Notes under the pieces: model-generated | The model's database searches: none | What the model was told of the DNA's origin: nothing | Seen by the model: the letters and a program-made list of their open reading frames with translations, nothing else | Origin: Flavobacteriales bacterium | Lineage (GTDB): Bacteria; Bacteroidota; Bacteroidia; Flavobacteriales; Flavobacteriaceae | DNA: 33,193 nt | Reading direction: 5' to 3' | Assembly: GCA_024643405.1 (NCBI GenBank) | Contig: JAHENA010000022.1 | Span: 3,935 to 37,127, forward strand | Shown here: positions 14,972 through 22,732 of the stretch, piece after piece | Position numbering within the stretch: position 1 is the first letter of the stretch | Layout of the letters: each line of letters opens with the position of its first letter | Position numbers and translations under genes: made by a program

Positions 14972-15843
14972 AAATAACCATAAACAAACGTTTCGTTTTT
15001 CTGATCATAATCAGTGGTTTTTTCTTTAGCCTTAATGTACAAAACATTTACGCTCAAGACCCTCCGGAAAAAAATACCATCAGATTAAAAGCAGATTATA
15101 TAAAAACCATGAACAAGGAAATAGCTTTTAATTTAAGAGCTTCTTCAAAAGTTGATGGATCTAATATAGATGTTGCAAATATTGAACTTATTATTTTTAA
15201 TGAATATAATGATGATAGTGTAGAATTAGGAAGCACTATGACAGACTCAGAGGGCAAAAGCACCTTTGTAGTTAACGACTTAAATCTAATAAAACCAGAT
15301 TCAACAGGATTATATAATATTTTAATTTCATTTAAAGGAAATGATGCCTATAAACGCGCCTCTAAAAGTTTAAGTTATAAAGACGCGACTATTGAAGCAA
15401 AAATATTCACAAAAGATAGTATTAACTATATTACAGCCACTCTGAAAGATACCGCTACAGATAGTGTTTTGAGTGATCAGATATTAAATGTACAAGTGCA
15501 ACGTTTATTCAGACCCTTAAGAATTGGTCCGGAATTTAATAGCACAGATGAATCTGGCACTATTATTGTACCTATAGAAGAAAGAATACCTGGTGTAGAT
15601 GGTATACTAACTTTTGAAGTGGTTCTGAAGGATAATGAAGATTACGGAACCGTAAAAGCACAAGTTACCGCACCTCTCGGAACCCCTGTAGTAGAAGAAT
15701 CAACTTTTGATCAAAGAACGATGTGGTCACCAAGAAATAAAACACCTTTATTCTTACTTATAGTTCCTAATATATTAACTTTAGGAATTTGGGGAATAAT
15801 TATATATTTAATATTAAATTTGATTAAAATAAAAAAATCTTAA
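14968..15843 (+). CDS. Unrecognised periplasmic protein with C-terminal membrane anchor, module 1
   Basis: The 291-residue protein has an N-terminal signal (hydrophobic 8-28, cleavage near YAQ-D). About 220 residues of beta-rich, Ig-like or prealbumin-like sequence follow (for example ADYIKTMNKEIAFNLRA, TDSEGKSTFVV), then a single transmembrane segment at about 263-286 and a short basic tail facing the cytoplasm. There are no cysteines or haem motifs. The gene overlaps the NrfD-type gene by 4 bases and is followed after 16 bases by the cytochrome c gene. A homologue takes the same place in module 2, so it is a standing part of the complex, perhaps a scaffold holding the cytochrome. I do not recognise the family. 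Confidence 0.75.
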   Translation: MKITINKRFVFLIIISGFFFSLNVQNIYAQDPPEKNTIRLKADYIKTMNKEIAFNLRASSKVDGSNIDVANIELIIFNEYNDDSVELGSTMTDSEGKSTFVVNDLNLIKPDSTGLYNILISFKGNDAYKRASKSLSYKDATIEAKIFTKDSINYITATLKDTATDSVLSDQILNVQVQRLFRPLRIGPEFNSTDESGTIIVPIEERIPGVDGILTFEVVLKDNEDYGTVKAQVTAPLGTPVVEESTFDQRTMWSPRNKTPLFLLIVPNILTLGIWGIIIYLILNLIKIKKS

Positions 15844-15859
15844 ACTAAAATTCAGAACA

Positions 15860-16258
15860 ATGAAAACAATTAAAATTTTTACGATAGCGGGAGCCCTTGC
15901 TTTTATATTCTTTTCTTTCACTACTATTATGCAAGATAAATGGGTTGTGCCTGCAAAATATGTAACAATGAAAAATCCGGTACCTGCAAAAACAGACGCA
16001 GCCATTGGAAAATCATTATATGATAAACATTGTAAATCTTGCCATGGAAAAGAAGGTTATGGAGACGGACCAAAAGCCGCTGATTTAAAAGGTGATTTAG
16101 GAGACTTTTCAACCGCAGAATTCCACAAACAAACAGATGGTGAGTTATTTTATAAAACCACTTTTGGAAGAGATGATATGCCTGAGTTTGCAAAAAAATT
16201 ACCAAGTGACGAAGACAGATGGTTAGTGGTAAACTATATGAGAACTTTAAAAGAATAA
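15860..16258 (+). CDS. Monohaem cytochrome c, module 1
   Basis: The 132-residue class I cytochrome has a signal peptide (about 1-24). Its haem site is CKSCH (58-62) and its distal ligand Met107 lies in RDDMPEF. The C-terminal helix WLVVNYMRTLKE is standard for the fold. It should act in the periplasm as the electron-accepting or electron-donating partner of the module, in the position of ActE in Alternative Complex III. It is about three-quarters identical by eye to the cytochrome at 19773, far more similar than the other paired genes are. It is the last gene of module 1, followed by a hairpin terminator. Confidence 0.93.
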   Translation: MKTIKIFTIAGALAFIFFSFTTIMQDKWVVPAKYVTMKNPVPAKTDAAIGKSLYDKHCKSCHGKEGYGDGPKAADLKGDLGDFSTAEFHKQTDGELFYKTTFGRDDMPEFAKKLPSDEDRWLVVNYMRTLKE

Positions 16259-16285
16259 CTTAATATTTTTATTTAAAATTAAAAG

Positions 16286-16310
16286 ACCGAACGTAATGTT
16301 CGGTTTTTTT
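16286..16310 (+). terminator. Intrinsic terminator of module 1
   Basis: A 7-bp stem ACCGAAC/GTTCGGT (16286-16292, 16298-16304) with a 5-base loop is followed by seven T. The core ACCGAAC/GTTCGGT is the same as in the module 2 terminator at 20191, as if the terminator was copied with the module. Confidence 0.9.
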
Positions 16311-16377
16311 ATGTTTCTATTTTTTTAAAAAAGTATTAAAATCGCCCTGAAACTGGTAAAAAATTGAATTTTGGTTG

Positions 16378-16393
16378 TGTAACATATATTACC
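16378..16393. promoter_or_regulatory. Degenerate TGTAAC-N4-ATTACC operator-like site
   Basis: TGTAAC-ATAT-ATTACC matches the TGTAAC-N4-GTTACA motif at 10 of 12 arm positions. It lies 40 bases upstream of the Fnr-type palindrome of the module 2 promoter. It is weaker than the sites at 9804 and 23180. Confidence 0.4.
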
Positions 16394-16433
16394 ACCTATC
16401 TCATTAAATTTTTGTATTAATATTTCAATTCAC

Positions 16434-16477
16434 ATGACTTTTGTCATAGGAATATCTGTTGTTGCTTTCTATTTTTA
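16434..16477 (+). promoter_or_regulatory. Promoter of module 2: ATGAC-TTTT-GTCAT site plus -7 element
   Basis: A perfect 14-base palindrome ATGACTTTTGTCAT (16434-16447, centre 16440.5) lies exactly 33 bases before the centre of TATTTTTA (16470-16477), a -7-like element. This gives module 2 its own promoter after the module 1 terminator, with class II Crp/Fnr-type geometry. Confidence 0.7.
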
Positions 16478-16517
16478 GACATCCTTCCAGTAGTACAAAT
16501 CTCAAGTTTCTTTTATT

Positions 16518-17501
16518 ATGAATAATCACGACTCTGAAAAAAGAAGTACTAACAGACGGAAATTCTTAAAATTAGGATTAATGTCCAGTGTTACTGCATT
16601 AGCAGGTACTTCATTAATCTCAAATTTTGCTTCTGAAGAAGAAAAAAAACCATCAGGAGAGAAAATAAGACTATTAACTCCTGACGGAAAAATAGTTGAA
16701 GTTGATGCCACTAATATTAACAAATATCCGGAGGCTCTCATTACTCCTGAAGAATCCAGAAAAGGCATTCCTGACAGGAAATTTGTAATGGTAATTGATT
16801 TAGCTAGATGTAAAAATGCAAGAAAATGCGTTGAAAGTTGCCAAAAAGCACATCAATTAGATTACAACCAAGAATTTATGAAAATTCAGCTGCTTCAAGA
16901 CAACGAGAACGTTTCACCTCATTGGTTTCCAAAACCATGTTTTCACTGTGACGAACCACCTTGCGTAACCGTGTGTCCAACAGGTGCTACTTTTAAGCGT
17001 GATGACGGTATTGTTTTAATTGATAATCAACGTTGTATTGGATGTAAATTCTGCATTACAAGCTGCCCTTATTCTGCACGTATTTTTAATTGGGGACATA
17101 AAGATAAGTTTGACAATAAAGAGATTCCATATTCTCCAGAAACACAGATACCAGCAGCAGAGGGAACAGTAATGAAATGTGATTTTTGCCCAGATATGCT
17201 ACGACAAGGAAAATTACCACATTGTGCACAATCTTGCCCAATGGGAGTCATCTATTTTGGAGACAAAAATGAAGATATAGTTACTAATGGTGAAGAAACT
17301 GTTAGCTTTTCAGAGTTAATTAATAATCGTGGGGGATACCGTTATCTAGAGCATTTAGGAACTAAACCTAATGTTTATTATTTACCAGCTGTGAACAGAC
17401 AATTCCCATTAGAGCGAGGTTTTGATGTTGATGAAGACATCATTGATAGATACAACAATGTTCCTTATGTTAAGGATCTAAAAGCACAAGGTAAAATTTA
17501 A
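16518..17501 (+). CDS. Tat-exported four-cluster Fe-S electron-transfer subunit, module 2
   Basis: This 327-residue paralogue of the module 1 Fe-S protein aligns almost without gaps over the first 190 residues. It has a twin-arginine signal (TNRRKFL, 11-17) and the RLLTPDGKIVEVD segment (51-63). The cysteine groups are C98-C104-C108, C141-C144-C149-C153, C173-C176-C179-C183 and C221-C224-C236-C240. As in module 1, the second cysteine of the first group is alanine (Ala101), so the loss is shared and not a random mutation. The Met-Glu insert of module 1 is replaced by a Lys/Asp/Pro-rich loop. It is expected to be bound to the NrfD-type protein encoded 19 bases downstream. Confidence 0.93.
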   Translation: MNNHDSEKRSTNRRKFLKLGLMSSVTALAGTSLISNFASEEEKKPSGEKIRLLTPDGKIVEVDATNINKYPEALITPEESRKGIPDRKFVMVIDLARCKNARKCVESCQKAHQLDYNQEFMKIQLLQDNENVSPHWFPKPCFHCDEPPCVTVCPTGATFKRDDGIVLIDNQRCIGCKFCITSCPYSARIFNWGHKDKFDNKEIPYSPETQIPAAEGTVMKCDFCPDMLRQGKLPHCAQSCPMGVIYFGDKNEDIVTNGEETVSFSELINNRGGYRYLEHLGTKPNVYYLPAVNRQFPLERGFDVDEDIIDRYNNVPYVKDLKAQGKI

Positions 17502-17520
17502 TCTAAAATGACTCTTAATT

Positions 17521-18858
17521 ATGGATACAAATAGTAGAAAAAGAGAATTAGTAAAAGAATTTTCGCCCATGTTAGTAAAATCCAGTTTCTTATCAAACGT
17601 TTGGATTCTAACGCTGATTGCAATAATAGCCGTTGGCTTGTACGCCTTTTATTTACAATTAACTCAAGGTCATGAAATTACCGGAATGCGGGATAATGTT
17701 GTTTGGGGCGTGTATATCATTAATTTTATATTTTTTGTAGGTTTAAGCTACTCTGGTGCCTTTATTTCAGGAATATTACATTTTTTTAAAACCCCGTGGA
17801 AAAATTCTGTGACAAGAATTGTTGAAATTATGACCATTTTATCAATAATTGTTGGTCCTATTTTCATTTTATTATGTATAGGAAGATTAGACAGGTTATA
17901 TTATCTGTTTCTATACCCAAGAATTCAATCTCCAATAACCTGGGATATTATTGCCATTATAACCGATATATTTGGATGTTTTTTATATCTGTATTTAACC
18001 TTTATTCCTGATCTGGCCATTTTAAGAGATAATTCAGATTTAAAGCTTCCACCCTGGAGAAAAAAACTGTATACATTTTTGGCCATTAACTATCAGGATA
18101 CGCCGTCACATAGAGAAAGGTTACATAAAATAACTAGCATCATGTCTAAAATGATTATTGCCATGGCTATTGTTGCCTATACAGTACTTGCATGGATATT
18201 TAGCTTAACGCTTCAACCTGGCTGGAATAGTACCATTTTTGCGCCTGATTTTATTTTCTCCGGGCTATATTCTGGTGTAGGTGTTATCATCATAGCCATG
18301 TATATCATTAGAAAATATTACAAATTAGAAAAATATATCATTCAGTCTCATTTTGTAATGGCAGGTTATGTATTATTAATACTGTCCTTATTATTCGGGT
18401 ACTTTACATTTAGTGATTATTTTGCAAAATGGTTTAGTCACAAGCCCGCAGATGTCAATCTTTTAAACACCTTATTTGGTCATTATTTCTGGCAATTCAT
18501 TCTTGCTAATTATATAGGCGTTATTGTTCCTTTATTCTTTTTATCAATTAAAAAAATTAGAACTATCAAATCAATAACCTTTGCGGCTTTCATTGCCGTT
18601 GCCGGTTTATGGTTAAACAGGTATTTAGTAGTTGTGCCGACATTAGAAACTCCCTACATCCCTATTCAAGACACAAGACCAGAATTCATACATTATAATG
18701 CAACTTGGATAGAGTGGTCTTTAAGTTTTGCCGGAATAGCTGCATTTATACTATTCTTCTTATTAATAATGAGATTAGTACCGGTCATTTCTATGTCTGA
18801 AATTATTCAACACGAAAGAGGTCTAAACACTAAAGAAGATGCATCACTTAAAAATTAA
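17521..18858 (+). CDS. NrfD/ActC-like quinone-interacting membrane subunit, module 2
   Basis: The 445-residue membrane protein has about ten helices. It keeps the family marks VWGVYIINFIFF (61-72), GRLDR (121-125), QSPITWD (136-142) and a GWNSTIFAPDFI segment. That segment closely resembles the ActC pattern of Alternative Complex III as I remember it, more so than the module 1 copy does. By eye it is only moderately similar to the module 1 protein and lacks its KSIHL duplication. It probably oxidises or reduces menaquinone in the inner membrane and exchanges electrons with the Fe-S protein encoded just upstream. Confidence 0.9.
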   Translation: MDTNSRKRELVKEFSPMLVKSSFLSNVWILTLIAIIAVGLYAFYLQLTQGHEITGMRDNVVWGVYIINFIFFVGLSYSGAFISGILHFFKTPWKNSVTRIVEIMTILSIIVGPIFILLCIGRLDRLYYLFLYPRIQSPITWDIIAIITDIFGCFLYLYLTFIPDLAILRDNSDLKLPPWRKKLYTFLAINYQDTPSHRERLHKITSIMSKMIIAMAIVAYTVLAWIFSLTLQPGWNSTIFAPDFIFSGLYSGVGVIIIAMYIIRKYYKLEKYIIQSHFVMAGYVLLILSLLFGYFTFSDYFAKWFSHKPADVNLLNTLFGHYFWQFILANYIGVIVPLFFLSIKKIRTIKSITFAAFIAVAGLWLNRYLVVVPTLETPYIPIQDTRPEFIHYNATWIEWSLSFAGIAAFILFFLLIMRLVPVISMSEIIQHERGLNTKEDASLKN

Positions 18859-18864
18859 AAAATT

Positions 18865-19761
18865 ATGAGAACTAAAATCACACGACATATAGCCATCATA
18901 ATCGCTATAGGATTCTTATTTAATATACAAAGTTATGCGCAAGAAAACGACCCGAAAAACTATAGAATTCGTTTTGGCTTAAGCACTAAAAAACAACCTG
19001 ATAATACGCGTCTTTTAGAAGCAAGTTTTGTTGGAACCCATAAAAAAGACAGAAAAGACAAGGTGCCGGTTTATAATGCTGATATCAACTTTTATAACGT
19101 TACAGAAGATGGCGATCTTCTTCTAGGAACTGCAAAAACTGATGAAGAAGGTACCGCTCTATTAACGGTCCCAGAAAATCAAAAGTATATCACTAATGAA
19201 GAAGGTTACATCAATTTTAAAGCCGTTTTTGAAGGAACAAATGACTTAGACGGCGAAGAAAGTGAACTTGCCGTTAAAGACATCTTTATGGAATTAAATT
19301 TAGAGGTAATTGATAGTGTCAAGACCGTTATTTTAACTGCCTTTACCTTAGATAGTTTAAACACCAAAATACCCATTGAAGATATAGATATAAAATTTGC
19401 AATTGGTGGTTTTATTTCAAACATGCCCATACAAGAAGGAACCATTGAAGGTGGTGAATTTCAATTTAAATTTCCTGCAAATATCTCTGGAGACAAAAAC
19501 GGAAATATTGATCTTATAGCCTCTATTGTAGATAATGAGGAGTTTGGTAATGCTATTCAGAAAAAAAATGTCAATTGGGGTATCAATAAGAAAATTGAAT
19601 CTGAAAAGAATAAACTATGGTCAAGTGCAGCGCCTATCTGGATGTATATTGTGCTTTCAATTTTATTATTCGGCGTTTGGGCCAATTATGTATATAGTAT
19701 TATCAACCTAAAAAATATTAGTAACGAGGGTAAAGAACTTGATTTAAAAAATAAACATTAA
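18865..19761 (+). CDS. Unrecognised periplasmic protein with C-terminal membrane anchor, module 2
   Basis: The 298-residue counterpart of the gene at 14968 has a signal peptide ending SYAQ (about residue 25). A beta-rich periplasmic region follows, with the same TDEEG-type turn (TAKTDEEGTALLTV), then one transmembrane helix near 252-275 preceded by a KLWSSAAP segment, and a charged tail. In module 1 the matching place reads TMWSPRNK, so the tryptophan before the anchor is conserved. Overall similarity is low but architecture, length and gene position agree. There is no cofactor motif. It lies 6 bases after the NrfD-type gene and 11 before the cytochrome. Confidence 0.75.
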   Translation: MRTKITRHIAIIIAIGFLFNIQSYAQENDPKNYRIRFGLSTKKQPDNTRLLEASFVGTHKKDRKDKVPVYNADINFYNVTEDGDLLLGTAKTDEEGTALLTVPENQKYITNEEGYINFKAVFEGTNDLDGEESELAVKDIFMELNLEVIDSVKTVILTAFTLDSLNTKIPIEDIDIKFAIGGFISNMPIQEGTIEGGEFQFKFPANISGDKNGNIDLIASIVDNEEFGNAIQKKNVNWGINKKIESEKNKLWSSAAPIWMYIVLSILLFGVWANYVYSIINLKNISNEGKELDLKNKH

Positions 19762-19772
19762 AATTAATTAAA

Positions 19773-20171
19773 ATGAAAACATTAAAACTAGTAATGATTA
19801 TTGGCGTTATAAGTTTGGCTCTTTTAGCTTTTACAAAAGTAGAGCAAGACAAATGGGTAGTTCCTGCAAAGTATAAAACTATGAAAAACCCAACAGATCC
19901 AAAAGTAGATGTTTCAATTGGTAAAACATTATATGACAAACATTGCAAATCTTGTCATGGTAAACAAGGTTACGGAGACGGAACAAAAGCCGATGGATTA
20001 AAAGGTGATTTAGGTGATTTTTCTACTGAAGAATTCCAAAAACAAACCGATGGTGAATTATTCTATAAAACTTCTTTTGGCAGAGATGATATGCCAGAAT
20101 ACACCAAAAAAATGCCAAATGATGAAGACAGATGGTTAATAGTAAACTACATGAGAACCTTGAAAGAATAA
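19773..20171 (+). CDS. Monohaem cytochrome c, module 2
   Basis: This 132-residue cytochrome has the same length as the module 1 copy and is very similar to it. It has a signal peptide, then DKWVVPAKY, haem site CKSCH (58-62), distal Met107 in RDDMPEY, and C-terminus WLIVNYMRTLKE. The differences are mostly in the signal peptide and in residues 41-48. The close match suggests that both cytochromes dock to the same partner. It ends module 2 and is followed by a strong hairpin. Confidence 0.93.
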   Translation: MKTLKLVMIIGVISLALLAFTKVEQDKWVVPAKYKTMKNPTDPKVDVSIGKTLYDKHCKSCHGKQGYGDGTKADGLKGDLGDFSTEEFQKQTDGELFYKTSFGRDDMPEYTKKMPNDEDRWLIVNYMRTLKE

Positions 20172-20190
20172 TTTAATTTATTTTTCGAAT

Positions 20191-20220
20191 AAAAAACCGA
20201 ACCATATGGTTCGGTTTTTT
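20191..20220. terminator. Bidirectional terminator between module 2 and module 3
   Basis: A perfect 13-bp stem (AAAAAACCGAACC at 20191-20203, complement at 20208-20220) with loop ATAT has A and T runs on both sides. It lies between the end of module 2 and the end of the convergent module 3 operon, so it can serve both strands. Confidence 0.9.
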
Positions 20221-20278
20221 ATTTAGATATCAATCTAACTTTAAGAATATTAAAATATCATGAAACATGAATTTTTAT

Positions 20279-21475
20279 TTATTCATGATAAGTTACTTTT
20301 TTCCAAGGTGGCATGAGCCACAATAAAAAGGCTAAAATAAATAATGGTAAAATGAGCCAAACAGCCGCCATAACAGACCCTTCCATTCCAGAGTAAACGG
20401 TTTTAAATGATGTAAAGCCACTTAAACTTTTTGAGAATAACTGTCCTCCAATAACCACATTCCATCTCATAAAGAAGATGCCGATTAAAACCATCCCACC
20501 TACTAAAAAATAGAAAAATTTCCGCACTCTTTCTGATGGTTTATAAAATTGAAACAGTCCTAATACACTTAATGGAAAAATAGTCCCTAAGCCCACCTGC
20601 ATTACAAGCAGCGTAATATTCAATTTACCACTAACTAAAACACTAATAATATCAAAAGACTCTTCAGCCTCATAGATTCTATGTATTTGATCTAGTGATT
20701 CTAATGTGAAATCAATAATTAAAATAAAGAGTAAATATCTGGCTATGGTATCTAAACATTTCATATCAATATCAACTTTTCGTATCCAACTCACTACCAT
20801 ATAAATCAACATAACCAAAGCCACCCCCGAAACCATAGCTGAAAAAAGAAATATAATTGGCATTAACACGGTTGACCACCATGGATTAGCCTTAATAGAG
20901 CCAAAAATAAAACCCACATAACCATGTAATAAAAAAGCAGATGGGATACCAATAACAGTAATAAAATAGCCTAATCTATCATCTAGTTTAGCAGATTTTT
21001 CATCGGTATCATTAATTCCTAAGGTTATTAATTGATAGAATAATTTTTTAAAACCTTTACTGGTTTTAGACCAAATCACAAAATCTCGCCTATAGTCAAA
21101 CCAGATCTCTAAAAGCAATACCGCCATTAAATACCATAGATAAACGAAACCAAAAATAGCCATGGCAGATGTTGAATTAGGCGTCATGAAAATTTCATAA
21201 GATCTAAAAGGATGCTGCAAATGACTGACCAGTGGCATGGTGGCCACCAGTAAAAAAGCTAAGGCAGTTAAAAGTGCCAACCCGTAGGTGGGTTTTAGCA
21301 CCTTGACATGAAAGACACGCTCCAAAGATGCTAAAATAAAAGCCCCTGCCACTAACCCTGTAATATAAGGATACAGAACAATCATTAATCCCCAGTGTAA
21401 ATCAATTTCATTAGGATAAATGTAGCCGTCTACCTGAGATAACGCTTGGTACAAATGTTGAAAATGCTCTTCCAT
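20279..21475 (-). CDS. NrfD/PsrC-family membrane subunit, module 3
   Basis: The 398-residue protein has about nine or ten hydrophobic helices. It belongs to the NrfD family, but to a different branch from the two plus-strand copies. It has HLQHPFRSYEIFMTPNSTSA (about 85-104), the helix-linking segment typical of NrfD/HybB-like quinone subunits, and lacks the QSPxxWD mark. It starts 2 bases after the stop of the Fe-S gene, so the two are coupled. It is the last gene of the minus-strand module. Role inferred: menaquinone site for the tetrahaem/Fe-S pair encoded just upstream. Confidence 0.9.
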   Translation of the reverse strand: MEEHFQHLYQALSQVDGYIYPNEIDLHWGLMIVLYPYITGLVAGAFILASLERVFHVKVLKPTYGLALLTALAFLLVATMPLVSHLQHPFRSYEIFMTPNSTSAMAIFGFVYLWYLMAVLLLEIWFDYRRDFVIWSKTSKGFKKLFYQLITLGINDTDEKSAKLDDRLGYFITVIGIPSAFLLHGYVGFIFGSIKANPWWSTVLMPIIFLFSAMVSGVALVMLIYMVVSWIRKVDIDMKCLDTIARYLLFILIIDFTLESLDQIHRIYEAEESFDIISVLVSGKLNITLLVMQVGLGTIFPLSVLGLFQFYKPSERVRKFFYFLVGGMVLIGIFFMRWNVVIGGQLFSKSLSGFTSFKTVYSGMEGSVMAAVWLILPLFILAFLLWLMPPWKKVTYHE

Positions 21476-21477
21476 AA

Positions 21478-22239
21478 TTATCTGACTTCTGAACTTAATC
21501 CGTTATAAAATACTCTAGATTTAGTATTTAAATGAGGCTTTAAAACTTCCGTTGGGTTCTTTTGCAAAAATTTAACCAAGTCACTCTTCTTATCATGTAG
21601 ATCTCCAAAGATACGTGCATCAGTTGGACACACTTCAACACATGCTGGTTGTAAACCCTCTGAAATTCTGTGGTAACAGAATGTACATTTATCAGCCACT
21701 TTAGTAACCGGATTCATAAAACGAGCACCATAAGGGCAAGCCTGTATACAATAGCTACATCCAATACAATAAGAGTCATCTACCAAAACAACACCTTCCG
21801 GACTAATATAGGTTGCTCCCACTGGGCAAGCCTGAACACAAGGGGCATTTGTACAATGATTGCATAATTTTGGAACCATAAAAGATTTAAAAATATCTTT
21901 ATCAGGTACCGATTGTTTTAAACCACCAATACCACCATTGGGTGATTCAATTTTAACTTCGCCATCATTTTTAACCGTGTATTGTTCAATCCAAGTTCTG
22001 AAATAAAAGGGTTCCTTCGGTACATTATTTTCAATTTTACATGCTTCAGCACATTTTCCACATCCTACACATTTTTCAATATCAACTCCCATTCCCCAAA
22101 GTGGTAATTTATCTTTTTCCTGAGTATTATCATCACTATCTGTTTGTGCCATTAACCCAAGTGGCTTCATAATTGACATTGCAATGGTTCCACCAATTAA
22201 AGCGGCAGATGCCTTAAAAAATTTTCGTCGATTATTCAT
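21478..22239 (-). CDS. Tat-exported four-cluster Fe-S electron-transfer subunit, module 3
   Basis: I place the start at the ATG at 22239, which overlaps the stop of the tetrahaem gene as ATGA. The frame could also begin at 22254. The 253-residue protein has a twin-arginine-type signal (NNRRKFF) and four complete cysteine groups: C57-C60-C63-C67, C126-C129-C134-C138, C158-C161-C164-C168 and C185-C188-C200-C204. Unlike the plus-strand copies it keeps all 16 cysteines and lacks the TPDGxxVEVD segment. It is closest in form to the NrfC/PsrB/HmcB type. It should carry electrons between the tetrahaem cytochrome and the NrfD-type membrane subunit on the outer face of the inner membrane. Confidence 0.93.
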   Translation of the reverse strand: MNNRRKFFKASAALIGGTIAMSIMKPLGLMAQTDSDDNTQEKDKLPLWGMGVDIEKCVGCGKCAEACKIENNVPKEPFYFRTWIEQYTVKNDGEVKIESPNGGIGGLKQSVPDKDIFKSFMVPKLCNHCTNAPCVQACPVGATYISPEGVVLVDDSYCIGCSYCIQACPYGARFMNPVTKVADKCTFCYHRISEGLQPACVEVCPTDARIFGDLHDKKSDLVKFLQKNPTEVLKPHLNTKSRVFYNGLSSEVR

Positions 22240-22688
22240 TCCGTTAGTTCCCATGGCGCATGTGGATTATGACATTCTATACAATTTTGATCCCCTTTAT
22301 GTTCTTCAATATCTAATTGAGGTACTCCCTTATCTACTCTTCCTGCATTCATCTTATGGCACTGTGCACAAAACTCAATAGTCCCTTCAACTTTAGGCGG
22401 CATTATTTTACATTCTGTATTGGCATCAATTTTTGGAGGATGACAACTTTCACAGCTAATTTCTGAATGTAAATCAGAAAATTGTAAATCATAAATATCT
22501 TGATGACAGGAAGCACATTTTTCTGTTCCCTTATAAAATGGAACTCTGGCCTTATTATCTTCAATGGAGTTTGCCCTGTAATGGCCTAGTTTTCCAAAGG
22601 ACTCTGGAATCACTAATTGCCTAATGGCAATAAAAGCAGTTACAAAAACAATAAAAGACAATAATAATCGAAAAATAATTTTTGACAT
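22236..22688 (-). CDS. Membrane-anchored tetrahaem cytochrome c
   Basis: The 150-residue protein has an N-terminal membrane segment (about 6-23) with no clear cleavage site, so it is probably anchored. Four haem sites follow: CASCH (58-62), CESCH (79-83), CAQCH (107-111) and CIECH (136-140). An additional Cys93 (TECKIM) is not part of a haem motif. The GHYRxxSIEDN segment (35-45) before the first haem is seen in cytochromes paired with Fe-S/NrfD proteins. The stop overlaps the next start (ATGA). With the next two genes it forms a set of the NrfB-NrfC-NrfD or Hmc kind, but no NrfA or other reductase is present. Confidence 0.9.
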   Translation of the reverse strand: MSKIIFRLLLSFIVFVTAFIAIRQLVIPESFGKLGHYRANSIEDNKARVPFYKGTEKCASCHQDIYDLQFSDLHSEISCESCHPPKIDANTECKIMPPKVEGTIEFCAQCHKMNAGRVDKGVPQLDIEEHKGDQNCIECHNPHAPWELTE

Positions 22689-22732
22689 GATACATGAATT
22701 TATATCCGTTTAAAAAATAATTTATAAAACGG

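Noticed and set aside
22240-22254. Longer start for the module 3 Fe-S gene at 22254
   Set aside because: The ATG at 22239 overlaps the upstream stop as ATGA, a standard coupling signal, and places the twin-arginine motif right at the N-terminus. The longer form is possible but less likely.
20279-22688. Naming module 3 as a complete nrfBCD ammonification operon
   Set aside because: The gene types match in outline, but no nrfA is present and the cytochrome has four haems instead of the five of NrfB, so gene symbols would overstate the case.
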